A DNA stretch of 59,590 nucleotides from Bacillus glycinifermentans (lineage in GTDB: Bacteria; Bacillota; Bacilli; Bacillales; Bacillaceae), in assembly GCF_001042475.2 (NCBI RefSeq), contig NZ_LECW02000027.1, positions 1-59,590 on the forward strand. The letters are read 5' to 3'. The notes under the pieces are model-generated. The model had not been told where the DNA came from and did no database searches. It saw nothing but the letters and a program-made list of their open reading frames with translations. Both the position numbers and the translations under genes were made by a program. How positions within the stretch are numbered: the stretch's first letter is position 1; the number at the start of each line of letters is the position of its first letter. Shown here one piece after another: positions 20,466 to 40,867 of the stretch.

Positions 20466-20490
20466 CTCGGATTTTCAGCTATGTTAACAT
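20462..20490 (+). promoter_or_regulatory. Possible sigma-A promoter upstream of rpoB
   Basis: TTGACT at 20462-20467 overlaps the end of ybxB. TAACAT at 20485-20490 is 17 bp away. The 225 bases between it and rpoB are AT-rich, and I see no other clear structure there. B. subtilis has a promoter in this interval, but this exact pair is tentative. Confidence 0.5.
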
Positions 20491-20715
20491 TATAAAATGC
20501 CAATGTATATATTTTGCTTGCCGCTTTTAAGAAACGCCCAGGCCTGTATAAAATATACATTTTTGGGAACACTAATAAAATCGGTATTTTGTTTTTGGAT
20601 GTGGTTTTCTAATTAGAAACCCTTTTTTCTTTTGTCTTGTAAAAGTATTTCTTACATATATGGGGAAGAAATGCTTGTTACACATATATTACGCATGATT
20701 TGAGGGGTGAATCAG

Positions 20716-23700
20716 TTGACAGGTCAACTAGTTCAGTATGGACGACACCGCCAGCGCAGAAGCTATGCACGTATTAGCGAAGTGTTAGAATTACCAAATC
20801 TCATTGAAATTCAAACCTCTTCTTATCAGTGGTTTCTTGATGAGGGTCTTAGAGAGATGTTTCAAGACATATCGCCAATTGAGGATTTCACTGGTAACCT
20901 CTCTCTGGAATTTATTGATTACAGCTTGGGTGATCCTAAGTATCCGGTAGAAGAATCAAAAGAGCGCGATGTGACTTACTCAGCACCGCTGCGAGTCAAA
21001 GTCCGCTTGATCAACAAAGAGACCGGCGAGGTTAAGGACCAGGATGTCTTTATGGGCGATTTCCCTATCATGACTGACACTGGAACCTTTATTATCAACG
21101 GTGCGGAGCGCGTCATCGTATCTCAGCTCGTTCGTTCTCCAAGTGTATATTACAGTGGTAAAGTAGACAAAAACGGTAAAAAAGGTTTTACCGCGACTGT
21201 CATTCCAAACCGTGGCGCATGGTTAGAATACGAGACTGATGCGAAAGATGTTGTGTATGTCCGCATTGATCGCACACGTAAGTTGCCGGTTACGGTTCTT
21301 TTGCGTGCTCTTGGCTTCGGATCTGATCAGGAAATCATCGATCTGATCGGTGAAAACGAGTACTTGCGCAACACGCTTGATAAAGATAATACAGAAAACA
21401 CCGACAAAGCGCTTCTTGAAATCTACGAGCGCCTTCGCCCTGGAGAGCCGCCGACGGTTGAAAATGCGAAAAGCTTGCTTGATTCAAGATTCTTTGATCC
21501 GAAAAGATATGACCTTGCAAGTGTAGGACGCTACAAAATTAATAAAAAGCTTCACATCAAAAACCGTCTTTTCAATCAGCGGCTTGCTGAAACGCTTGTA
21601 GATCCTGAAACGGGTGAAATCCTTGCTGAAAAAGGAACGATTTTGGACAGAAGAACACTCGACAAAGTGCTGCCGTACCTGGAAAACGGAATCGGCTTTA
21701 AAAAGCTGTATCCGAACGGCGGAGTAGTCGAAGATGAAGTAACGCTTCAATCCATTAAAATCTTCGCTCCGAATGACCCTGAAGGGGAACAGACGATCAA
21801 TGTGCTCGGAAATGCTTATATCGAAGAAGGCGTTAAAAACATTACACCTTCTGACATTATCGCTTCCATCAGCTATTTCTTTAACCTGCTTCACGGAGTA
21901 GGCGATACAGATGATATCGACCATCTAGGAAACCGCCGCCTTCGTTCAGTAGGCGAGCTTCTGCAAAACCAATTCAGAATCGGTTTAAGCAGAATGGAGC
22001 GCGTTGTTCGTGAGAGAATGTCCATTCAGGATACAAATACGATCACGCCTCAGCAGCTGATTAATATTCGCCCTGTCATCGCTTCAATCAAAGAGTTTTT
22101 CGGAAGCTCACAGCTTTCTCAATTCATGGATCAGACGAATCCGCTCGCTGAGCTGACGCATAAACGTCGTTTATCAGCGCTCGGACCTGGTGGTTTGACG
22201 CGTGAACGCGCCGGAATGGAAGTGCGTGACGTTCACTACTCCCACTATGGCCGGATGTGTCCGATTGAAACGCCTGAGGGTCCGAACATCGGATTGATCA
22301 ACTCGCTTTCTACATTTGCGAAAGTGAACCGGTTTGGCTTTATTGAAACGCCTTACCGCCGCGTTGATCCTGAGACTGGAAAAGTAACGCCGAGAATCGA
22401 CTACTTAACGGCTGATGAAGAAGACAACTATGTTGTGGCACAGGCGAACGCCCGCCTCAATGAAGACGGATCATTTGTTGACGACAGCATCATTGCCCGC
22501 TTCAGAGGGGAGAACACCGTCGTTTCGAAAGACCGCGTTGACTACATGGACGTTTCGCCTAAACAGGTTGTTTCTGCCGCAACTGCATGTATTCCTTTCT
22601 TGGAAAACGATGACTCAAACCGCGCCTTGATGGGAGCGAACATGCAGCGTCAGGCTGTTCCGCTTATGCAGCCTGAATCGCCGATCGTCGGAACCGGAAT
22701 GGAATATGTATCTGCGAAAGATTCCGGCGCCGCTGTTATTTGCCGCCACCCGGGAATCGTCGAACGTGTTGAAGCGAAAAACATCTGGGTGCGCCGCTAT
22801 GAGGAAGTAGACGGACAAAAAGTCAAAGGAAACCTTGATAAATACAGCTTGCTGAAGTTCGTCCGTTCCAACCAGGGAACGTGCTACAACCAGCGTCCGA
22901 TCGTAAGCGTCGGAGATGAGGTTGAAAAAGGTGAAATTTTGGCTGACGGTCCATCTATGGAAAAAGGGGAACTTGCCCTTGGACGCAACGTCATGGTCGG
23001 CTTCATGACATGGGATGGCTACAACTATGAGGATGCCATCATCATGAGCGAACGCCTTGTAAAAGACGATGTTTATACGTCTATCCATATTGAAGAATAT
23101 GAATCAGAGGCCCGGGATACAAAGCTTGGACCTGAAGAAATCACCCGAGATATTCCAAACGTCGGTGAGGATGCTCTCCGCAACCTGGATGAGCGCGGAA
23201 TTATCCGTGTCGGTGCTGAAGTAAAAGACGGAGACCTGCTCGTAGGAAAAGTAACGCCAAAAGGGGTTACAGAGCTTACGGCAGAAGAACGCCTGCTTCA
23301 CGCCATTTTCGGAGAAAAAGCGCGTGAAGTCCGCGATACGTCACTCCGTGTTCCGCACGGCGGCGGCGGTATCATCCTTGACGTAAAAGTCTTCAACCGC
23401 GAAGACGGAGACGAACTGCCTCCTGGCGTCAACCAGCTTGTCCGCGTGTACATCGTTCAGAAGCGTAAAATCTCTGAAGGGGACAAAATGGCCGGACGTC
23501 ACGGTAACAAAGGTGTTATTTCGAAGATTCTCCCTGAAGAAGATATGCCGTATCTTCCTGACGGAACACCGATCGACATCATGTTGAACCCGCTGGGCGT
23601 TCCATCGCGGATGAACATCGGTCAGGTATTGGAGCTTCACCTTGGTATGGCTGCACGCCGTCTTGGCCTGCATGTCGCATCACCGGTATTTGACGGAGCC

Positions 23701-24297
23701 CGCGAAGAAGACGTGTGGGAAACTCTTGAAGAAGCCGGCATGTCAAGAGACGCGAAAACCGTCCTTTACGATGGCCGTACCGGAGAACCATTTGATAACA
23801 GGGTTTCCGTGGGTATCATGTACATGATCAAGCTTGCCCACATGGTTGATGACAAACTCCATGCCCGTTCAACCGGTCCTTATTCACTCGTTACCCAACA
23901 GCCTCTCGGAGGTAAAGCGCAGTTCGGCGGACAGCGTTTCGGTGAGATGGAAGTATGGGCGCTTGAAGCTTACGGCGCAGCATACACGCTTCAAGAGATC
24001 CTTACCGTTAAATCCGATGATGTCGTGGGCCGTGTGAAAACATACGAAGCCATCGTTAAAGGCGACAACGTTCCAGAACCGGGCGTTCCGGAATCGTTCA
24101 AAGTATTGATTAAAGAACTTCAAAGCTTGGGTATGGACGTCAAAATCCTGTCAAGCGATGAAGAAGAAATCGAAATGAGAGATTTGGAAGACGATGAAGA
24201 TGCAAAACAAAACGAAGGTCTTTCATTAACAAATGATGAAGAAACCGAAGAGTTTGTTTCTGCTGACATAGAACGTGATGTCGTCACGAAAGAATAA
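20716..24297 (+). CDS. rpoB: RpoB, RNA polymerase beta subunit
   Basis: Catalytic core subunit of RNA polymerase, 1193 residues as in B. subtilis. The rifampicin pocket reads [19 protein letters not shown] and then [12 protein letters not shown]469, H482 and S487 (B. subtilis numbering) are all wild type, so no resistance substitution is visible. I use TTG 20716: the GAGGGGTGA ribosome site lies 6 bases upstream. The in-frame GTG at 20707 is inside that site. The C-terminal tail (after about 1145) is acidic and more variable. rpoC follows after 61 bases and is cotranscribed. Confidence 0.98.
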   Translation: MTGQLVQYGRHRQRRSYARISEVLELPNLIEIQTSSYQWFLDEGLREMFQDISPIEDFTGNLSLEFIDYSLGDPKYPVEESKERDVTYSAPLRVKVRLINKETGEVKDQDVFMGDFPIMTDTGTFIINGAERVIVSQLVRSPSVYYSGKVDKNGKKGFTATVIPNRGAWLEYETDAKDVVYVRIDRTRKLPVTVLLRALGFGSDQEIIDLIGENEYLRNTLDKDNTENTDKALLEIYERLRPGEPPTVENAKSLLDSRFFDPKRYDLASVGRYKINKKLHIKNRLFNQRLAETLVDPETGEILAEKGTILDRRTLDKVLPYLENGIGFKKLYPNGGVVEDEVTLQSIKIFAPNDPEGEQTINVLGNAYIEEGVKNITPSDIIASISYFFNLLHGVGDTDDIDHLGNRRLRSVGELLQNQFRIGLSRMERVVRERMSIQDTNTITPQQLINIRPVIASIKEFFGSSQLSQFMDQTNPLAELTHKRRLSALGPGGLTRERAGMEVRDVHYSHYGRMCPIETPEGPNIGLINSLSTFAKVNRFGFIETPYRRVDPETGKVTPRIDYLTADEEDNYVVAQANARLNEDGSFVDDSIIARFRGENTVVSKDRVDYMDVSPKQVVSAATACIPFLENDDSNRALMGANMQRQAVPLMQPESPIVGTGMEYVSAKDSGAAVICRHPGIVERVEAKNIWVRRYEEVDGQKVKGNLDKYSLLKFVRSNQGTCYNQRPIVSVGDEVEKGEILADGPSMEKGELALGRNVMVGFMTWDGYNYEDAIIMSERLVKDDVYTSIHIEEYESEARDTKLGPEEITRDIPNVGEDALRNLDERGIIRVGAEVKDGDLLVGKVTPKGVTELTAEERLLHAIFGEKAREVRDTSLRVPHGGGGIILDVKVFNREDGDELPPGVNQLVRVYIVQKRKISEGDKMAGRHGNKGVISKILPEEDMPYLPDGTPIDIMLNPLGVPSRMNIGQVLELHLGMAARRLGLHVASPVFDGAREEDVWETLEEAGMSRDAKTVLYDGRTGEPFDNRVSVGIMYMIKLAHMVDDKLHARSTGPYSLVTQQPLGGKAQFGGQRFGEMEVWALEAYGAAYTLQEILTVKSDDVVGRVKTYEAIVKGDNVPEPGVPESFKVLIKELQSLGMDVKILSSDEEEIEMRDLEDDEDAKQNEGLSLTNDEETEEFVSADIERDVVTKE

Positions 24298-24358
24298 ACG
24301 AAATTATTTACGCAAGTGACATGGGTATAACCCGAAGATTGAAAGGGAGGTAGGCCCC

Positions 24359-27300
24359 TTGCTGGATGTGAACAATTTTGAGTATATGAACATCGGTCTC
24401 GCTTCACCTGACAAAATCCGTTCATGGTCTTACGGAGAAGTGAAAAAGCCTGAAACAATCAACTATCGTACTTTGAAACCTGAAAAAGATGGTCTGTTCT
24501 GCGAGCGCATTTTCGGTCCCCAAAAGGACTGGGAATGCCATTGCGGAAAGTACAAGCGGGTTCGTTATAAAGGCGTTGTTTGTGACCGTTGTGGAGTTGA
24601 AGTAACCCGGGCTAAAGTCCGTCGTGAGAGAATGGGGCATATCGAGCTGGCTGCCCCGGTTTCTCACATCTGGTATTTTAAAGGAATCCCAAGCCGCATG
24701 GGTCTTGTGCTGGATATGTCTCCGCGCGCATTGGAAGAAGTCATCTACTTTGCTTCTTATGTCGTGACAGACCCGGCAAACACGCCGCTTGAGAAAAAAC
24801 AACTTCTTTCTGAAAAAGAATATCGTGCGTATCTCGATAAATACGGCAATAAGTTTCAAGCTTCAATGGGGGCAGAAGCGATTCACAAGCTTCTTCAGGA
24901 TATCGACCTCGAAAAAGAAGTCGATATGCTTAAAGAAGAGCTGAAAACGTCTCAAGGACAGCGCCGCACCCGTGCGATCAAGCGCCTTGAAGTGTTAGAG
25001 GCTTTCCGTAACTCCGGAAATAAACCATCTTGGATGATCCTTGATGTTCTTCCGGTTATTCCTCCTGAGCTGAGACCAATGGTGCAGCTTGACGGCGGAC
25101 GTTTTGCGACTTCCGACCTGAACGATTTGTACCGCCGCGTTATCAACCGTAACAATCGTTTAAAACGTCTTCTGGATCTTGGAGCGCCTAGCATCATCGT
25201 TCAAAACGAGAAGCGTATGCTTCAGGAAGCCGTTGACGCATTAATCGATAACGGACGCAGAGGCCGTCCTGTTACCGGTCCGGGGAACAGGCCGTTAAAA
25301 TCCCTTTCTCACATGCTGAAAGGTAAACAAGGCCGTTTCCGTCAAAACCTTCTCGGTAAACGTGTTGACTACTCAGGCCGTTCGGTTATCGTCGTAGGTC
25401 CGAACCTGAAAATGTACCAATGCGGACTGCCGAAAGAAATGGCTTTGGAACTGTTCAAGCCTTTCGTAATGAAAGAGCTTGTCGAAAAGGGTCTTGCCCA
25501 TAACATTAAGAGTGCGAAGCGCAAAATCGAGCGCGTTCAGCCTGAAGTCTGGGATGTTCTTGAGTCAGTCATCAAGGAGCACCCGGTTCTTCTCAACCGT
25601 GCACCTACGCTTCACAGACTTGGGATTCAGGCGTTTGAACCAACGCTTGTTGAAGGCCGTGCCATCCGTCTTCACCCTCTTGTATGTACAGCGTACAACG
25701 CTGACTTTGACGGTGACCAAATGGCGGTTCACGTTCCTTTATCAGCCGAGGCGCAAGCTGAAGCTCGCATCCTTATGCTTGCTGCGCAAAACATCTTGAA
25801 CCCGAAAGACGGAAAACCGGTTGTTACGCCGTCTCAGGATATGGTACTTGGAAACTACTACCTCACGCTTGAACGCCCTGGCGCTGTCGGCGAAGGTATG
25901 ATTTTCAAAGATACGGATGAAGCGCTGCTTGCTTACCAAAACGGATATGTTCATTTGCATACGAGAGTGGCCGTCGCGGTCAACTCGCTGAAAAATGAAA
26001 CATTCACTGAAGAACAGCGTTCAAAACTTTTGATTACGACAGTCGGAAAGCTGATCTTCAACGAGATTCTTCCGCCGTCGTTCCCATACATGAACGAACC
26101 GACGAAGAGCAACATTGAGGAAAAAACGCCTGAGCGCTTCTTCCTGGACTACGGCGCCGATGTAAAAGAGGCAATCCGCAATCAGGAAATCAACGCGCCG
26201 TTCAAAAAAGGCATATTGGGTAAAATCATTGCGGAGATCTTCAAAAGATTCCATATTACCGAAACGTCCAAAATGCTTGACCGCATGAAAAACCTCGGCT
26301 TTAAATATTCAACAAAAGCCGGAATTACGGTCGGTGTTTCCGATATCGTCGTTTTGGATGACAAACAGAAAATCCTTGAAGAAGCCCAAGGAAAAGTCGA
26401 CAACGTCATGAAGCAGTTCAGGCGCGGTCTGATTACGGAAGAAGAGCGTTATGAACGCGTCATCTCCATCTGGAGCGCGGCTAAGGATACGATCCAAGGC
26501 AAGCTGATGAAGTCCTTGGATGAAATCAACCCGATCTACATGATGAGTGACTCTGGAGCCCGTGGTAACGCCTCGAACTTTACGCAGCTTGCGGGAATGC
26601 GCGGACTGATGGCCAACCCGGCCGGACGGATCATCGAGCTCCCGATCAAATCAAGCTTCCGCGAAGGTTTAACAGTACTGGAGTACTTTATCTCCACTCA
26701 CGGTGCGCGTAAAGGTCTTGCTGATACAGCCCTTAAGACAGCTGACTCAGGTTACTTAACGCGACGTCTCGTAGACGTTGCCCAAGATGTCATCATTCGC
26801 GAGACAGATTGCGGTACTGACCGCGGTATCCTTGCGAAAGCCATCACGGAAGGTACAGAAGTAATCGAGCGTCTTGAAGAGCGCCTCATCGGCCGCTTTG
26901 CGAGAAAGCCTGTCAAACATCCTGAAACAGGGGAAATCCTTGTGAAGGAAAACGAGCTGATCGACGAAGACAAAGCAATGGAAATCGTTGAAGCAGGCAT
27001 TGAAGAAGTGTGGATCCGTTCCGCATTTACATGTAATACGTCACACGGGGTATGTAAACGATGCTACGGCCGCAACCTTGCGACAGGTACCGATGTTGAA
27101 GTCGGTGAAGCAGTCGGAATCATCGCTGCCCAATCCATCGGTGAGCCGGGTACACAGCTTACAATGCGTACCTTCCATACGGGCGGTGTTGCCGGAGACG
27201 ATATTACACAAGGTTTGCCGCGTATTCAGGAATTGTTTGAAGCGCGTAATCCTAAAGGTCAGGCGACGATCTCCGAAATTGACGGTGTCGTAGCCGAAAT

Positions 27301-27958
27301 CAATGAAGTCCGTGACAAACAGCAGGAAATCGTGGTGCAAGGTGAAGTTGAAACCCGTTCATACACTGCGCCTTACAATGCACGCCTGAAAGTAACCGAA
27401 GGCGAGAAGATTTCCCGCGGTCAAGTCCTGACAGAAGGTTCGGTTGACCCGAAAGAGCTTCTGAAGGTAACGGATATCACGACGGTTCAGGAATATCTTC
27501 TGCACGAGGTGCAAAAGGTTTACCGTATGCAAGGGGTTGAAATCGGGGATAAACACGTCGAAGTTATGGTTCGCCAAATGCTTCGCAAAGTTCGAGTCAT
27601 CGATGCCGGCGACACAGAAGTGCTGCCTGGCACATTGCTCGATATTCACCAGTTTACCCAAGCGAACAAAAAAGTGTTGCTTGAAGGAAAACGACCTGCG
27701 ACAGGACGTCCTGTACTGCTCGGTATCACCAAAGCATCGCTTGAAACGGATTCCTTCCTGTCCGCCGCATCATTCCAGGAAACAACACGCGTCCTGACAG
27801 ATGCAGCGATCAAAGGAAAACGCGATGAACTTCTCGGTCTGAAAGAGAATGTTATCATCGGTAAACTTGTTCCGGCTGGAACGGGTATGCTGAACTACCG
27901 CAAAGTAAAACCGGTTTTACAAGTTGAATCTTCGGAAGAAATGGTTCCGGCAGAATAG
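24359..27958 (+). CDS. rpoC: RpoC, RNA polymerase beta' subunit
   Basis: Second catalytic subunit, 1199 residues as in B. subtilis. The N-terminal zinc ribbon has C60, C62, C75 and C78. The catalytic magnesium motif [12 protein letters not shown] is intact. A second zinc site includes [17 protein letters not shown], and the trigger-loop region with [16 protein letters not shown] is present. The start is TTG 24359 after GGGAGGTAGG. Both rpoB and rpoC begin with TTG, which may balance their translation. An inverted repeat and a new promoter follow its stop. Confidence 0.98.
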   Translation: MLDVNNFEYMNIGLASPDKIRSWSYGEVKKPETINYRTLKPEKDGLFCERIFGPQKDWECHCGKYKRVRYKGVVCDRCGVEVTRAKVRRERMGHIELAAPVSHIWYFKGIPSRMGLVLDMSPRALEEVIYFASYVVTDPANTPLEKKQLLSEKEYRAYLDKYGNKFQASMGAEAIHKLLQDIDLEKEVDMLKEELKTSQGQRRTRAIKRLEVLEAFRNSGNKPSWMILDVLPVIPPELRPMVQLDGGRFATSDLNDLYRRVINRNNRLKRLLDLGAPSIIVQNEKRMLQEAVDALIDNGRRGRPVTGPGNRPLKSLSHMLKGKQGRFRQNLLGKRVDYSGRSVIVVGPNLKMYQCGLPKEMALELFKPFVMKELVEKGLAHNIKSAKRKIERVQPEVWDVLESVIKEHPVLLNRAPTLHRLGIQAFEPTLVEGRAIRLHPLVCTAYNADFDGDQMAVHVPLSAEAQAEARILMLAAQNILNPKDGKPVVTPSQDMVLGNYYLTLERPGAVGEGMIFKDTDEALLAYQNGYVHLHTRVAVAVNSLKNETFTEEQRSKLLITTVGKLIFNEILPPSFPYMNEPTKSNIEEKTPERFFLDYGADVKEAIRNQEINAPFKKGILGKIIAEIFKRFHITETSKMLDRMKNLGFKYSTKAGITVGVSDIVVLDDKQKILEEAQGKVDNVMKQFRRGLITEEERYERVISIWSAAKDTIQGKLMKSLDEINPIYMMSDSGARGNASNFTQLAGMRGLMANPAGRIIELPIKSSFREGLTVLEYFISTHGARKGLADTALKTADSGYLTRRLVDVAQDVIIRETDCGTDRGILAKAITEGTEVIERLEERLIGRFARKPVKHPETGEILVKENELIDEDKAMEIVEAGIEEVWIRSAFTCNTSHGVCKRCYGRNLATGTDVEVGEAVGIIAAQSIGEPGTQLTMRTFHTGGVAGDDITQGLPRIQELFEARNPKGQATISEIDGVVAEINEVRDKQQEIVVQGEVETRSYTAPYNARLKVTEGEKISRGQVLTEGSVDPKELLKVTDITTVQEYLLHEVQKVYRMQGVEIGDKHVEVMVRQMLRKVRVIDAGDTEVLPGTLLDIHQFTQANKKVLLEGKRPATGRPVLLGITKASLETDSFLSAASFQETTRVLTDAAIKGKRDELLGLKENVIIGKLVPAGTGMLNYRKVKPVLQVESSEEMVPAE

Positions 27959-27972
27959 ATTTTAAATATCCT

Positions 27973-28021
27973 AAAGAAGGATGTCACTAAAAATTGTCAT
28001 ACTGTGTTGACATCCTTCTTT
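27973..28021 (+). promoter_or_regulatory. 14-bp inverted repeat after rpoC
   Basis: AAAGAAGGATGTCA at 27973-27986 is perfectly complementary to TGACATCCTTCTTT at 28008-28021, across a 21-base loop. The right arm ends in only three T, so it is a weak terminator at best. The -35 box of the next promoter lies within the right arm. Confidence 0.7.
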
Positions 28022-28035
28022 CAGGATGATAATAT
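28007..28035 (+). promoter_or_regulatory. Sigma-A promoter of rplGB-rpsL-rpsG-fusA
   Basis: TTGACA at 28007-28012 and TAATAT at 28030-28035 are 17 bp apart, a near-consensus promoter. It would drive the L7Ae-type gene and the str operon. Confidence 0.85.
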
Positions 28036-28079
28036 AACCAAGGTGCTCAATTTAAACCTGTTACTTTGGAGGATGTATA

Positions 28080-28328
28080 ATGTCTTATGATAAAGTATCA
28101 CAGGCTCAATCTATTATTATCGGTACGAAGCAGACAGTTAAAGCTCTCAAACGCAATTCTGTCAAGGAAGTTGTCGTAGCGAAAGACGCAGATCCTTGTC
28201 TGACGACAGGTGTTATCAATCTGGCAAATGAACAAGGCATTCCCGTCTCCATGGCAGATTCCATGAAGAAGCTAGGCAAAGCCTGCGGAATTGAAGTCGG
28301 TGCGGCAGCTGTTGCCATTATTCAATAA
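28080..28328 (+). CDS. rplGB: L7Ae-family k-turn RNA-binding protein (YbxF)
   Basis: Small protein (82 residues) of the L7Ae/L30e fold. B. subtilis YbxF binds RNA kink-turns, for example in riboswitches, and associates with ribosomes. The fold markers are visible: [17 protein letters not shown], then the [24 protein letters not shown] segment containing the RNA-binding loop. The ATG follows TTTGGAGGATG. It is the first gene after the str promoter, 104 bases before rpsL. Its precise cellular role is still not settled. Confidence 0.92.
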   Translation: MSYDKVSQAQSIIIGTKQTVKALKRNSVKEVVVAKDADPCLTTGVINLANEQGIPVSMADSMKKLGKACGIEVGAAAVAIIQ

Positions 28329-28378
28329 CGTACTCGTTGTTTTTGCTTGCATGCAAAGACATTGTTTTTTGGCTTTAA

Positions 28379-28849
<471 letters not shown>

Positions 28850-28881
28850 TTCGGTTTAAATACAAAGAAAAGGGTTTTTAA

Positions 28882-29481
<600 letters not shown>

Positions 29482-29530
29482 TCTTACGCGACAAAATATT
29501 ATTTCCTAAGAAGGAAGGAGAAAAGACCCA

Positions 29531-31609
29531 ATGGCAAGAGAGTTCTCCTTAGAAAAAACTCGTAATATCGGAATCATGGCTCACATCGATGCCGGTAAAA
29601 CGACTACAACTGAACGTATCTTGTTCTATACAGGCCGTATCCACAAAATTGGTGAAACTCATGAAGGGGCTTCCCAAATGGACTGGATGGAGCAGGAACA
29701 AGAACGCGGTATTACGATTACATCTGCTGCAACAACAGCACAATGGAAAGGGCACCGCGTTAACATCATCGACACACCAGGACACGTAGACTTCACTGTT
29801 GAAGTTGAACGTTCACTCCGCGTACTCGATGGTGCCGTTGCCGTTCTTGACGCACAATCCGGCGTTGAGCCGCAAACTGAAACAGTTTGGCGTCAGGCGA
29901 CAACTTACGGAGTACCTCGTATCGTATTTGTCAACAAAATGGACAAAACCGGTGCGGACTTCCTTTACTCTGTAGGAACTCTTAGAGACCGTCTTGAGGC
30001 GAACGCTCACGCGATCCAATTACCGATTGGTGCCGAAGACAACTTCGAAGGAATCATCGACCTTGTAGAAAACGTTGCATACTACTACGAAGATGATCTA
30101 GGAACACGCTCTGATGCGCGTGAAATTCCTGCTGAGTACAAAGACAAAGCCGAAGAGCTTCGCGCAAGCTTGATCGAAGCTGTTGCTGAGCTTGATGAAG
30201 AGCTTATGATGAAGTACTTGGAAGGCGAAGAAATCACAGTTGACGAGCTGAAAGCAGCAATCCGCAAAGGAACATGTAATGTTGAATTCTACCCTGTTCT
30301 TTGTGGTTCAGCTTTTAAAAACAAAGGTGTTCAATTAGTGCTTGACGCAGTTCTTGACTACCTTCCGGCTCCAACTGACGTACCTGCGATCAAAGGTATT
30401 ATCCCTGATTCTGATGAAGAGGTTGCTCGCGAGTCTTCTGACGACGCTCCTTTCTCAGCATTGGCGTTCAAAGTTATGACAGACCCTTACGTTGGTAAGC
30501 TGACGTTCTTCCGTGTGTACTCAGGTACGCTTGATTCCGGTTCATACGTAAGAAACTCAACGAAAGGCAAACGTGAGCGCGTCGGCCGTATCCTGCAAAT
30601 GCACGCCAACAGCCGTGAAGAAATCTCTACTGTATACGCAGGGGATATCGCAGCAGCTGTAGGTCTAAAGGATACGACAACTGGTGACACGCTATGTGAC
30701 GAGAAAAACCTTGTCATCCTGGAATCAATGGAATTCCCTGAGCCTGTTATCCACGTTGCGATCGAGCCTAAATCTAAGGCCGACCAGGACAAAATGTCTA
30801 CTGCGCTGACTAAACTGGCTGAAGAAGATCCAACATTCCGTGCGCACACTGACGCTGAAACAGGTCAAACGATCATCGGTGGTATGGGTGAGCTTCACCT
30901 TGACATCATCGTTGACCGTATGAAGCGCGAATTTAAAGTTGAAGCCAACGTAGGTGCACCTCAAGTTGCGTATCGCGAAACATTCCGTGCGAGCGCGCAA
31001 GTCGAAGGTAAATTCGTACGTCAATCCGGTGGACGCGGACAATTCGGTCACGTTTGGATCGAATTCTCTCCAAACGAAGAAGGAAAAGGCTTTGAATTCG
31101 AAAATGCAATCGTCGGCGGTGTCGTTCCTCGTGAATACATTCCGGCTGTTCAAGCAGGACTTGAAGATGCACTGCAAAACGGTGTTATCGCAGGCTACCC
31201 TGTCATCGACATCAAAGCAAAACTGTTTGATGGTTCTTACCACGATGTCGACTCTAACGAAATGGCGTTTAAAATCGCTGCTTCCATGGCGCTTAAAAAC
31301 GCGGCAAGCAAGTGTAACCCGGTTATTCTTGAGCCGATCTCCAAAGTTGAAGTCGTTATCCCAGAGGAATACATGGGAGACATCATGGGTGACATCACAT
31401 CACGCCGCGGTCGCGTAGAAGGTATGGAAGGACGCGGAAACGCTCAAGTCGTTCGCGCGATGGTTCCACTTTCTGAAATGTTCGGTTACGCTACGGCGCT
31501 CCGTTCAAACACACAAGGACGCGGTACGTTCACAATGGTCTTTGACCACTACGAAGAAGTGCCTAAGAGCATCGCTGATGAGATCATCAAAAAAAATAAA
31601 GGCGAATAA
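29531..31609 (+). CDS. fusA: Elongation factor G
   Basis: Translocation GTPase, 692 residues in five domains. The P-loop AHIDAGKT is at residues 17-24, followed by switch motifs DTPGH and NKMD; the ERGITI switch I part is intact. Domain II, III, IV (with the tip near [17 protein letters not shown] sequence) and V are complete. It is part of the str operon, 49 bases after rpsG. tuf follows after 118 bases with its own probable promoter. Confidence 0.98.
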   Translation: MAREFSLEKTRNIGIMAHIDAGKTTTTERILFYTGRIHKIGETHEGASQMDWMEQEQERGITITSAATTAQWKGHRVNIIDTPGHVDFTVEVERSLRVLDGAVAVLDAQSGVEPQTETVWRQATTYGVPRIVFVNKMDKTGADFLYSVGTLRDRLEANAHAIQLPIGAEDNFEGIIDLVENVAYYYEDDLGTRSDAREIPAEYKDKAEELRASLIEAVAELDEELMMKYLEGEEITVDELKAAIRKGTCNVEFYPVLCGSAFKNKGVQLVLDAVLDYLPAPTDVPAIKGIIPDSDEEVARESSDDAPFSALAFKVMTDPYVGKLTFFRVYSGTLDSGSYVRNSTKGKRERVGRILQMHANSREEISTVYAGDIAAAVGLKDTTTGDTLCDEKNLVILESMEFPEPVIHVAIEPKSKADQDKMSTALTKLAEEDPTFRAHTDAETGQTIIGGMGELHLDIIVDRMKREFKVEANVGAPQVAYRETFRASAQVEGKFVRQSGGRGQFGHVWIEFSPNEEGKGFEFENAIVGGVVPREYIPAVQAGLEDALQNGVIAGYPVIDIKAKLFDGSYHDVDSNEMAFKIAASMALKNAASKCNPVILEPISKVEVVIPEEYMGDIMGDITSRRGRVEGMEGRGNAQVVRAMVPLSEMFGYATALRSNTQGRGTFTMVFDHYEEVPKSIADEIIKKNKGE

Positions 31610-31638
31610 TTGATTTTGCCGCTTCATTAAAGTATAAC
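31610..31638 (+). promoter_or_regulatory. Sigma-A promoter of tuf
   Basis: TTGATT at 31610-31615 starts right after the fusA stop. TATAAC at 31633-31638 is 17 bp away. It would let EF-Tu be made in excess of EF-G. Confidence 0.75.
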
Positions 31639-31653
31639 TACTATTGTAAGATG

Positions 31654-31681
31654 AGAAAGTGAAACACAGCTTTCACTTTCT
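31654..31681 (+). promoter_or_regulatory. Perfect 11-bp hairpin in the tuf leader
   Basis: AGAAAGTGAAA and TTTCACTTTCT flank a 6-base loop. It lies between the tuf promoter and the ribosome site, with no T-run. It may stabilise the highly expressed tuf mRNA or end fusA messages by processing; its role is unknown. Confidence 0.6.
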
Positions 31682-31727
31682 ATCACTCTATATATTAAAA
31701 TAAACCCTTTTAAGGAGGATTTTCAGA

Positions 31728-32915
31728 ATGGCTAAAGAAAAATTCGACCGTTCCAAATCACATGCCAACATCGGTACAATTGGACACGTTGACCATGGTA
31801 AAACTACATTAACTGCAGCTATCACAACTGTTCTTTCTAAATCAGGTAACGCTGAAGCTCGTGCGTATGATCAAATCGACGGTGCACCAGAAGAACGTGA
31901 GCGCGGAATCACAATCTCTACTGCACACGTTGAGTACGAAACTGAAACACGTCACTACGCTCACGTTGACTGCCCAGGACACGCTGACTATGTTAAAAAC
32001 ATGATCACTGGTGCTGCGCAAATGGACGGAGCGATCCTGGTTGTTTCTGCAGCTGACGGCCCAATGCCGCAAACTCGTGAGCACATCCTTCTTTCTCGTA
32101 ACGTAGGCGTGCCTTACATCGTTGTATTCTTGAACAAATGCGACATGGTAGACGACGAAGAGCTTCTTGAACTAGTTGAAATGGAAGTTCGCGATCTTCT
32201 TTCTGAGTATGAATTCCCTGGTGACGATGTACCAGTTATCAAAGGTTCTGCTCTTAAAGCTCTTGAAGGCGACGCTCAATACGAAGAAAAAATTCATGAG
32301 CTTATGGCAGCTGTTGACGAGTACATCCCAACTCCAGAACGTGAAACTGACAAACCTTTCATGATGCCTGTTGAGGACGTATTCTCAATCACTGGTCGTG
32401 GTACTGTTGCTACTGGCCGTGTAGAACGCGGTCAAGTTAAAGTCGGTGACGAAGTTGAAATCATCGGTCTTCAAGAAGAAAACAAGAAAACAACTGTTAC
32501 AGGTGTTGAAATGTTCCGTAAGCTTCTTGACTATGCAGAAGCTGGAGACAACATCGGTGCGCTTCTTCGCGGTGTAGCTCGTGAAGAAATCCAACGTGGT
32601 CAAGTACTTGCTCAACCAGGTACAATTACACCACACAAAAAATTCAAAGCTGAAGTTTACGTTCTTTCTAAAGAAGAAGGCGGACGTCACACTCCATTCT
32701 TCTCTAACTACCGTCCTCAGTTCTACTTCCGTACAACTGACGTAACGGGTATCATTCAGCTTCCAGAAGGCGTAGAAATGGTTATGCCTGGAGACAACAT
32801 TGAAATGAACGTTGAACTGATCTCAAACATCGCGATCGAAGACGGTACTCGCTTCTCTATCCGTGAAGGCGGACGTACTGTTGGTTCAGGCGTTGTTACT
32901 ACAATCGTTGAATAA
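31728..32915 (+). CDS. tuf: Elongation factor Tu
   Basis: GTPase that delivers aminoacyl-tRNA to the ribosome. The 395 residues are one fewer than in B. subtilis, because of a shorter and divergent segment at about 37-43 ([11 protein letters not shown]). P-loop GHVDHGKT is at 19-26. DCPGH, NKCD (about 135) and switch I RGITIST are intact, as are beta-barrel domains 2 and 3. The mRNA uses strongly biased codons. It has its own promoter and leader hairpin, and a strong terminator follows. Confidence 0.98.
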   Translation: MAKEKFDRSKSHANIGTIGHVDHGKTTLTAAITTVLSKSGNAEARAYDQIDGAPEERERGITISTAHVEYETETRHYAHVDCPGHADYVKNMITGAAQMDGAILVVSAADGPMPQTREHILLSRNVGVPYIVVFLNKCDMVDDEELLELVEMEVRDLLSEYEFPGDDVPVIKGSALKALEGDAQYEEKIHELMAAVDEYIPTPERETDKPFMMPVEDVFSITGRGTVATGRVERGQVKVGDEVEIIGLQEENKKTTVTGVEMFRKLLDYAEAGDNIGALLRGVAREEIQRGQVLAQPGTITPHKKFKAEVYVLSKEEGGRHTPFFSNYRPQFYFRTTDVTGIIQLPEGVEMVMPGDNIEMNVELISNIAIEDGTRFSIREGGRTVGSGVVTTIVE

Positions 32916-32923
32916 TACTTATG

Positions 32924-32964
32924 AAATAAAAAAACGGGATCCGCTCGGGTCTCGTTTTTTATTT
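32924..32964 (+). terminator. Strong terminator after tuf
   Basis: A long stem (AAATAAAAAAACGGGA paired with TCTCGTTTTTTATTT, GC-rich near the loop) ends in a T-rich tract. It separates the str operon from the S10 operon. Confidence 0.88.
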
Positions 32965-33029
32965 GGGCGTTCTTAGTTCAATTGCGACTATACCAGATAT
33001 AATGGGAGATTTTTTCCGCTGATAAGTCC

Positions 33030-33058
33030 TTGATAACATGAGGATTGATCTGTATAAT
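33030..33058 (+). promoter_or_regulatory. Upstream sigma-A promoter in the tuf-rpsJ gap
   Basis: TTGATA at 33030-33035 and TATAAT at 33053-33058 are 17 bp apart. The 344-bp tuf-rpsJ gap contains no gene. It holds the tuf terminator, this promoter, the S10 promoter and the S10 leader. In B. subtilis ybaC lies here. Confidence 0.65.
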
Positions 33059-33097
33059 TAAAAAAGTGTGCAAATGCCGGTAATATTGAATATTGCC

Positions 33098-33126
33098 TTG
33101 CAACATGCCTATAAATTTTGTATAAT
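33098..33126 (+). promoter_or_regulatory. Sigma-A promoter of the S10 operon
   Basis: TTGCAA at 33098-33103 and a perfect TATAAT at 33121-33126 are 17 bp apart. The transcript would start near 33133, giving a leader of about 127 bases before rpsJ. The very long S10-spc-alpha transcription unit probably begins here. Confidence 0.85.
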
Positions 33127-33154
33127 AGTGCATGTTGGTCTTTGACTGCGATGA

Positions 33155-33568
<414 letters not shown>

Positions 33569-33602
33569 TCTAAATATAGAATGATCTTAACAGGAGGTGT
33601 GA

Positions 33603-34235
<633 letters not shown>

Positions 34236-34244
34236 TTCTCTTAG

Positions 34245-35173
<929 letters not shown>

Positions 35174-35183
35174 TCACTTGTAA

Positions 35184-36374
<1,191 letters not shown>

Positions 36375-36391
36375 TGAGAGGAGGCTTTTAA

Positions 36392-38309
<1,918 letters not shown>

Positions 38310-38314
38310 TAAAG

Positions 38315-38334
38315 TTCGGAAACTTTTTTCCGAA
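38315..38334 (+). promoter_or_regulatory. Hairpin between rpsQ and rplN
   Basis: An 8-bp perfect stem (TTCGGAAA / TTTCCGAA) with a 4-base loop directly abuts the rplN ribosome site GGGAGG. It marks the S10/spc boundary. It lacks a T-run and could affect initiation at rplN. Confidence 0.5.
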
Positions 38335-38343
38335 GGGAGGTAA

Positions 38344-38718
<375 letters not shown>

Positions 38719-38739
38719 TGATATCAATGCCGGACTTAA

Positions 38740-39631
<892 letters not shown>

Positions 39632-39638
39632 TCAATGA

Positions 39639-39839
<201 letters not shown>

Positions 39840-39867
39840 TCCCCGTTAATGGGAAGGAGGTTATTAA

Positions 39868-40269
<402 letters not shown>

Positions 40270-40283
40270 GAAGTTTAACATGA

Positions 40284-40835
<552 letters not shown>

Positions 40836-40867
40836 AACCGCTTAAAGTGAGAAAGGAGTGACTCTGG

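Noticed and set aside
20707..20715. GTG start for rpoB
   Set aside because: The GTG is inside the ribosome site GAGGGGTGA. TTG at 20716 gives correct spacing and the family length.
22100..22200. Possible rifampicin-resistance change in rpoB
   Set aside because: All key residues of the pocket (Q469, D472, H482, S487) are wild type.
32982..33003. TTGCGA and TATAAT in the tuf-rpsJ gap
   Set aside because: The boxes are only 10 bp apart, and no other -35 fits this TATAAT.
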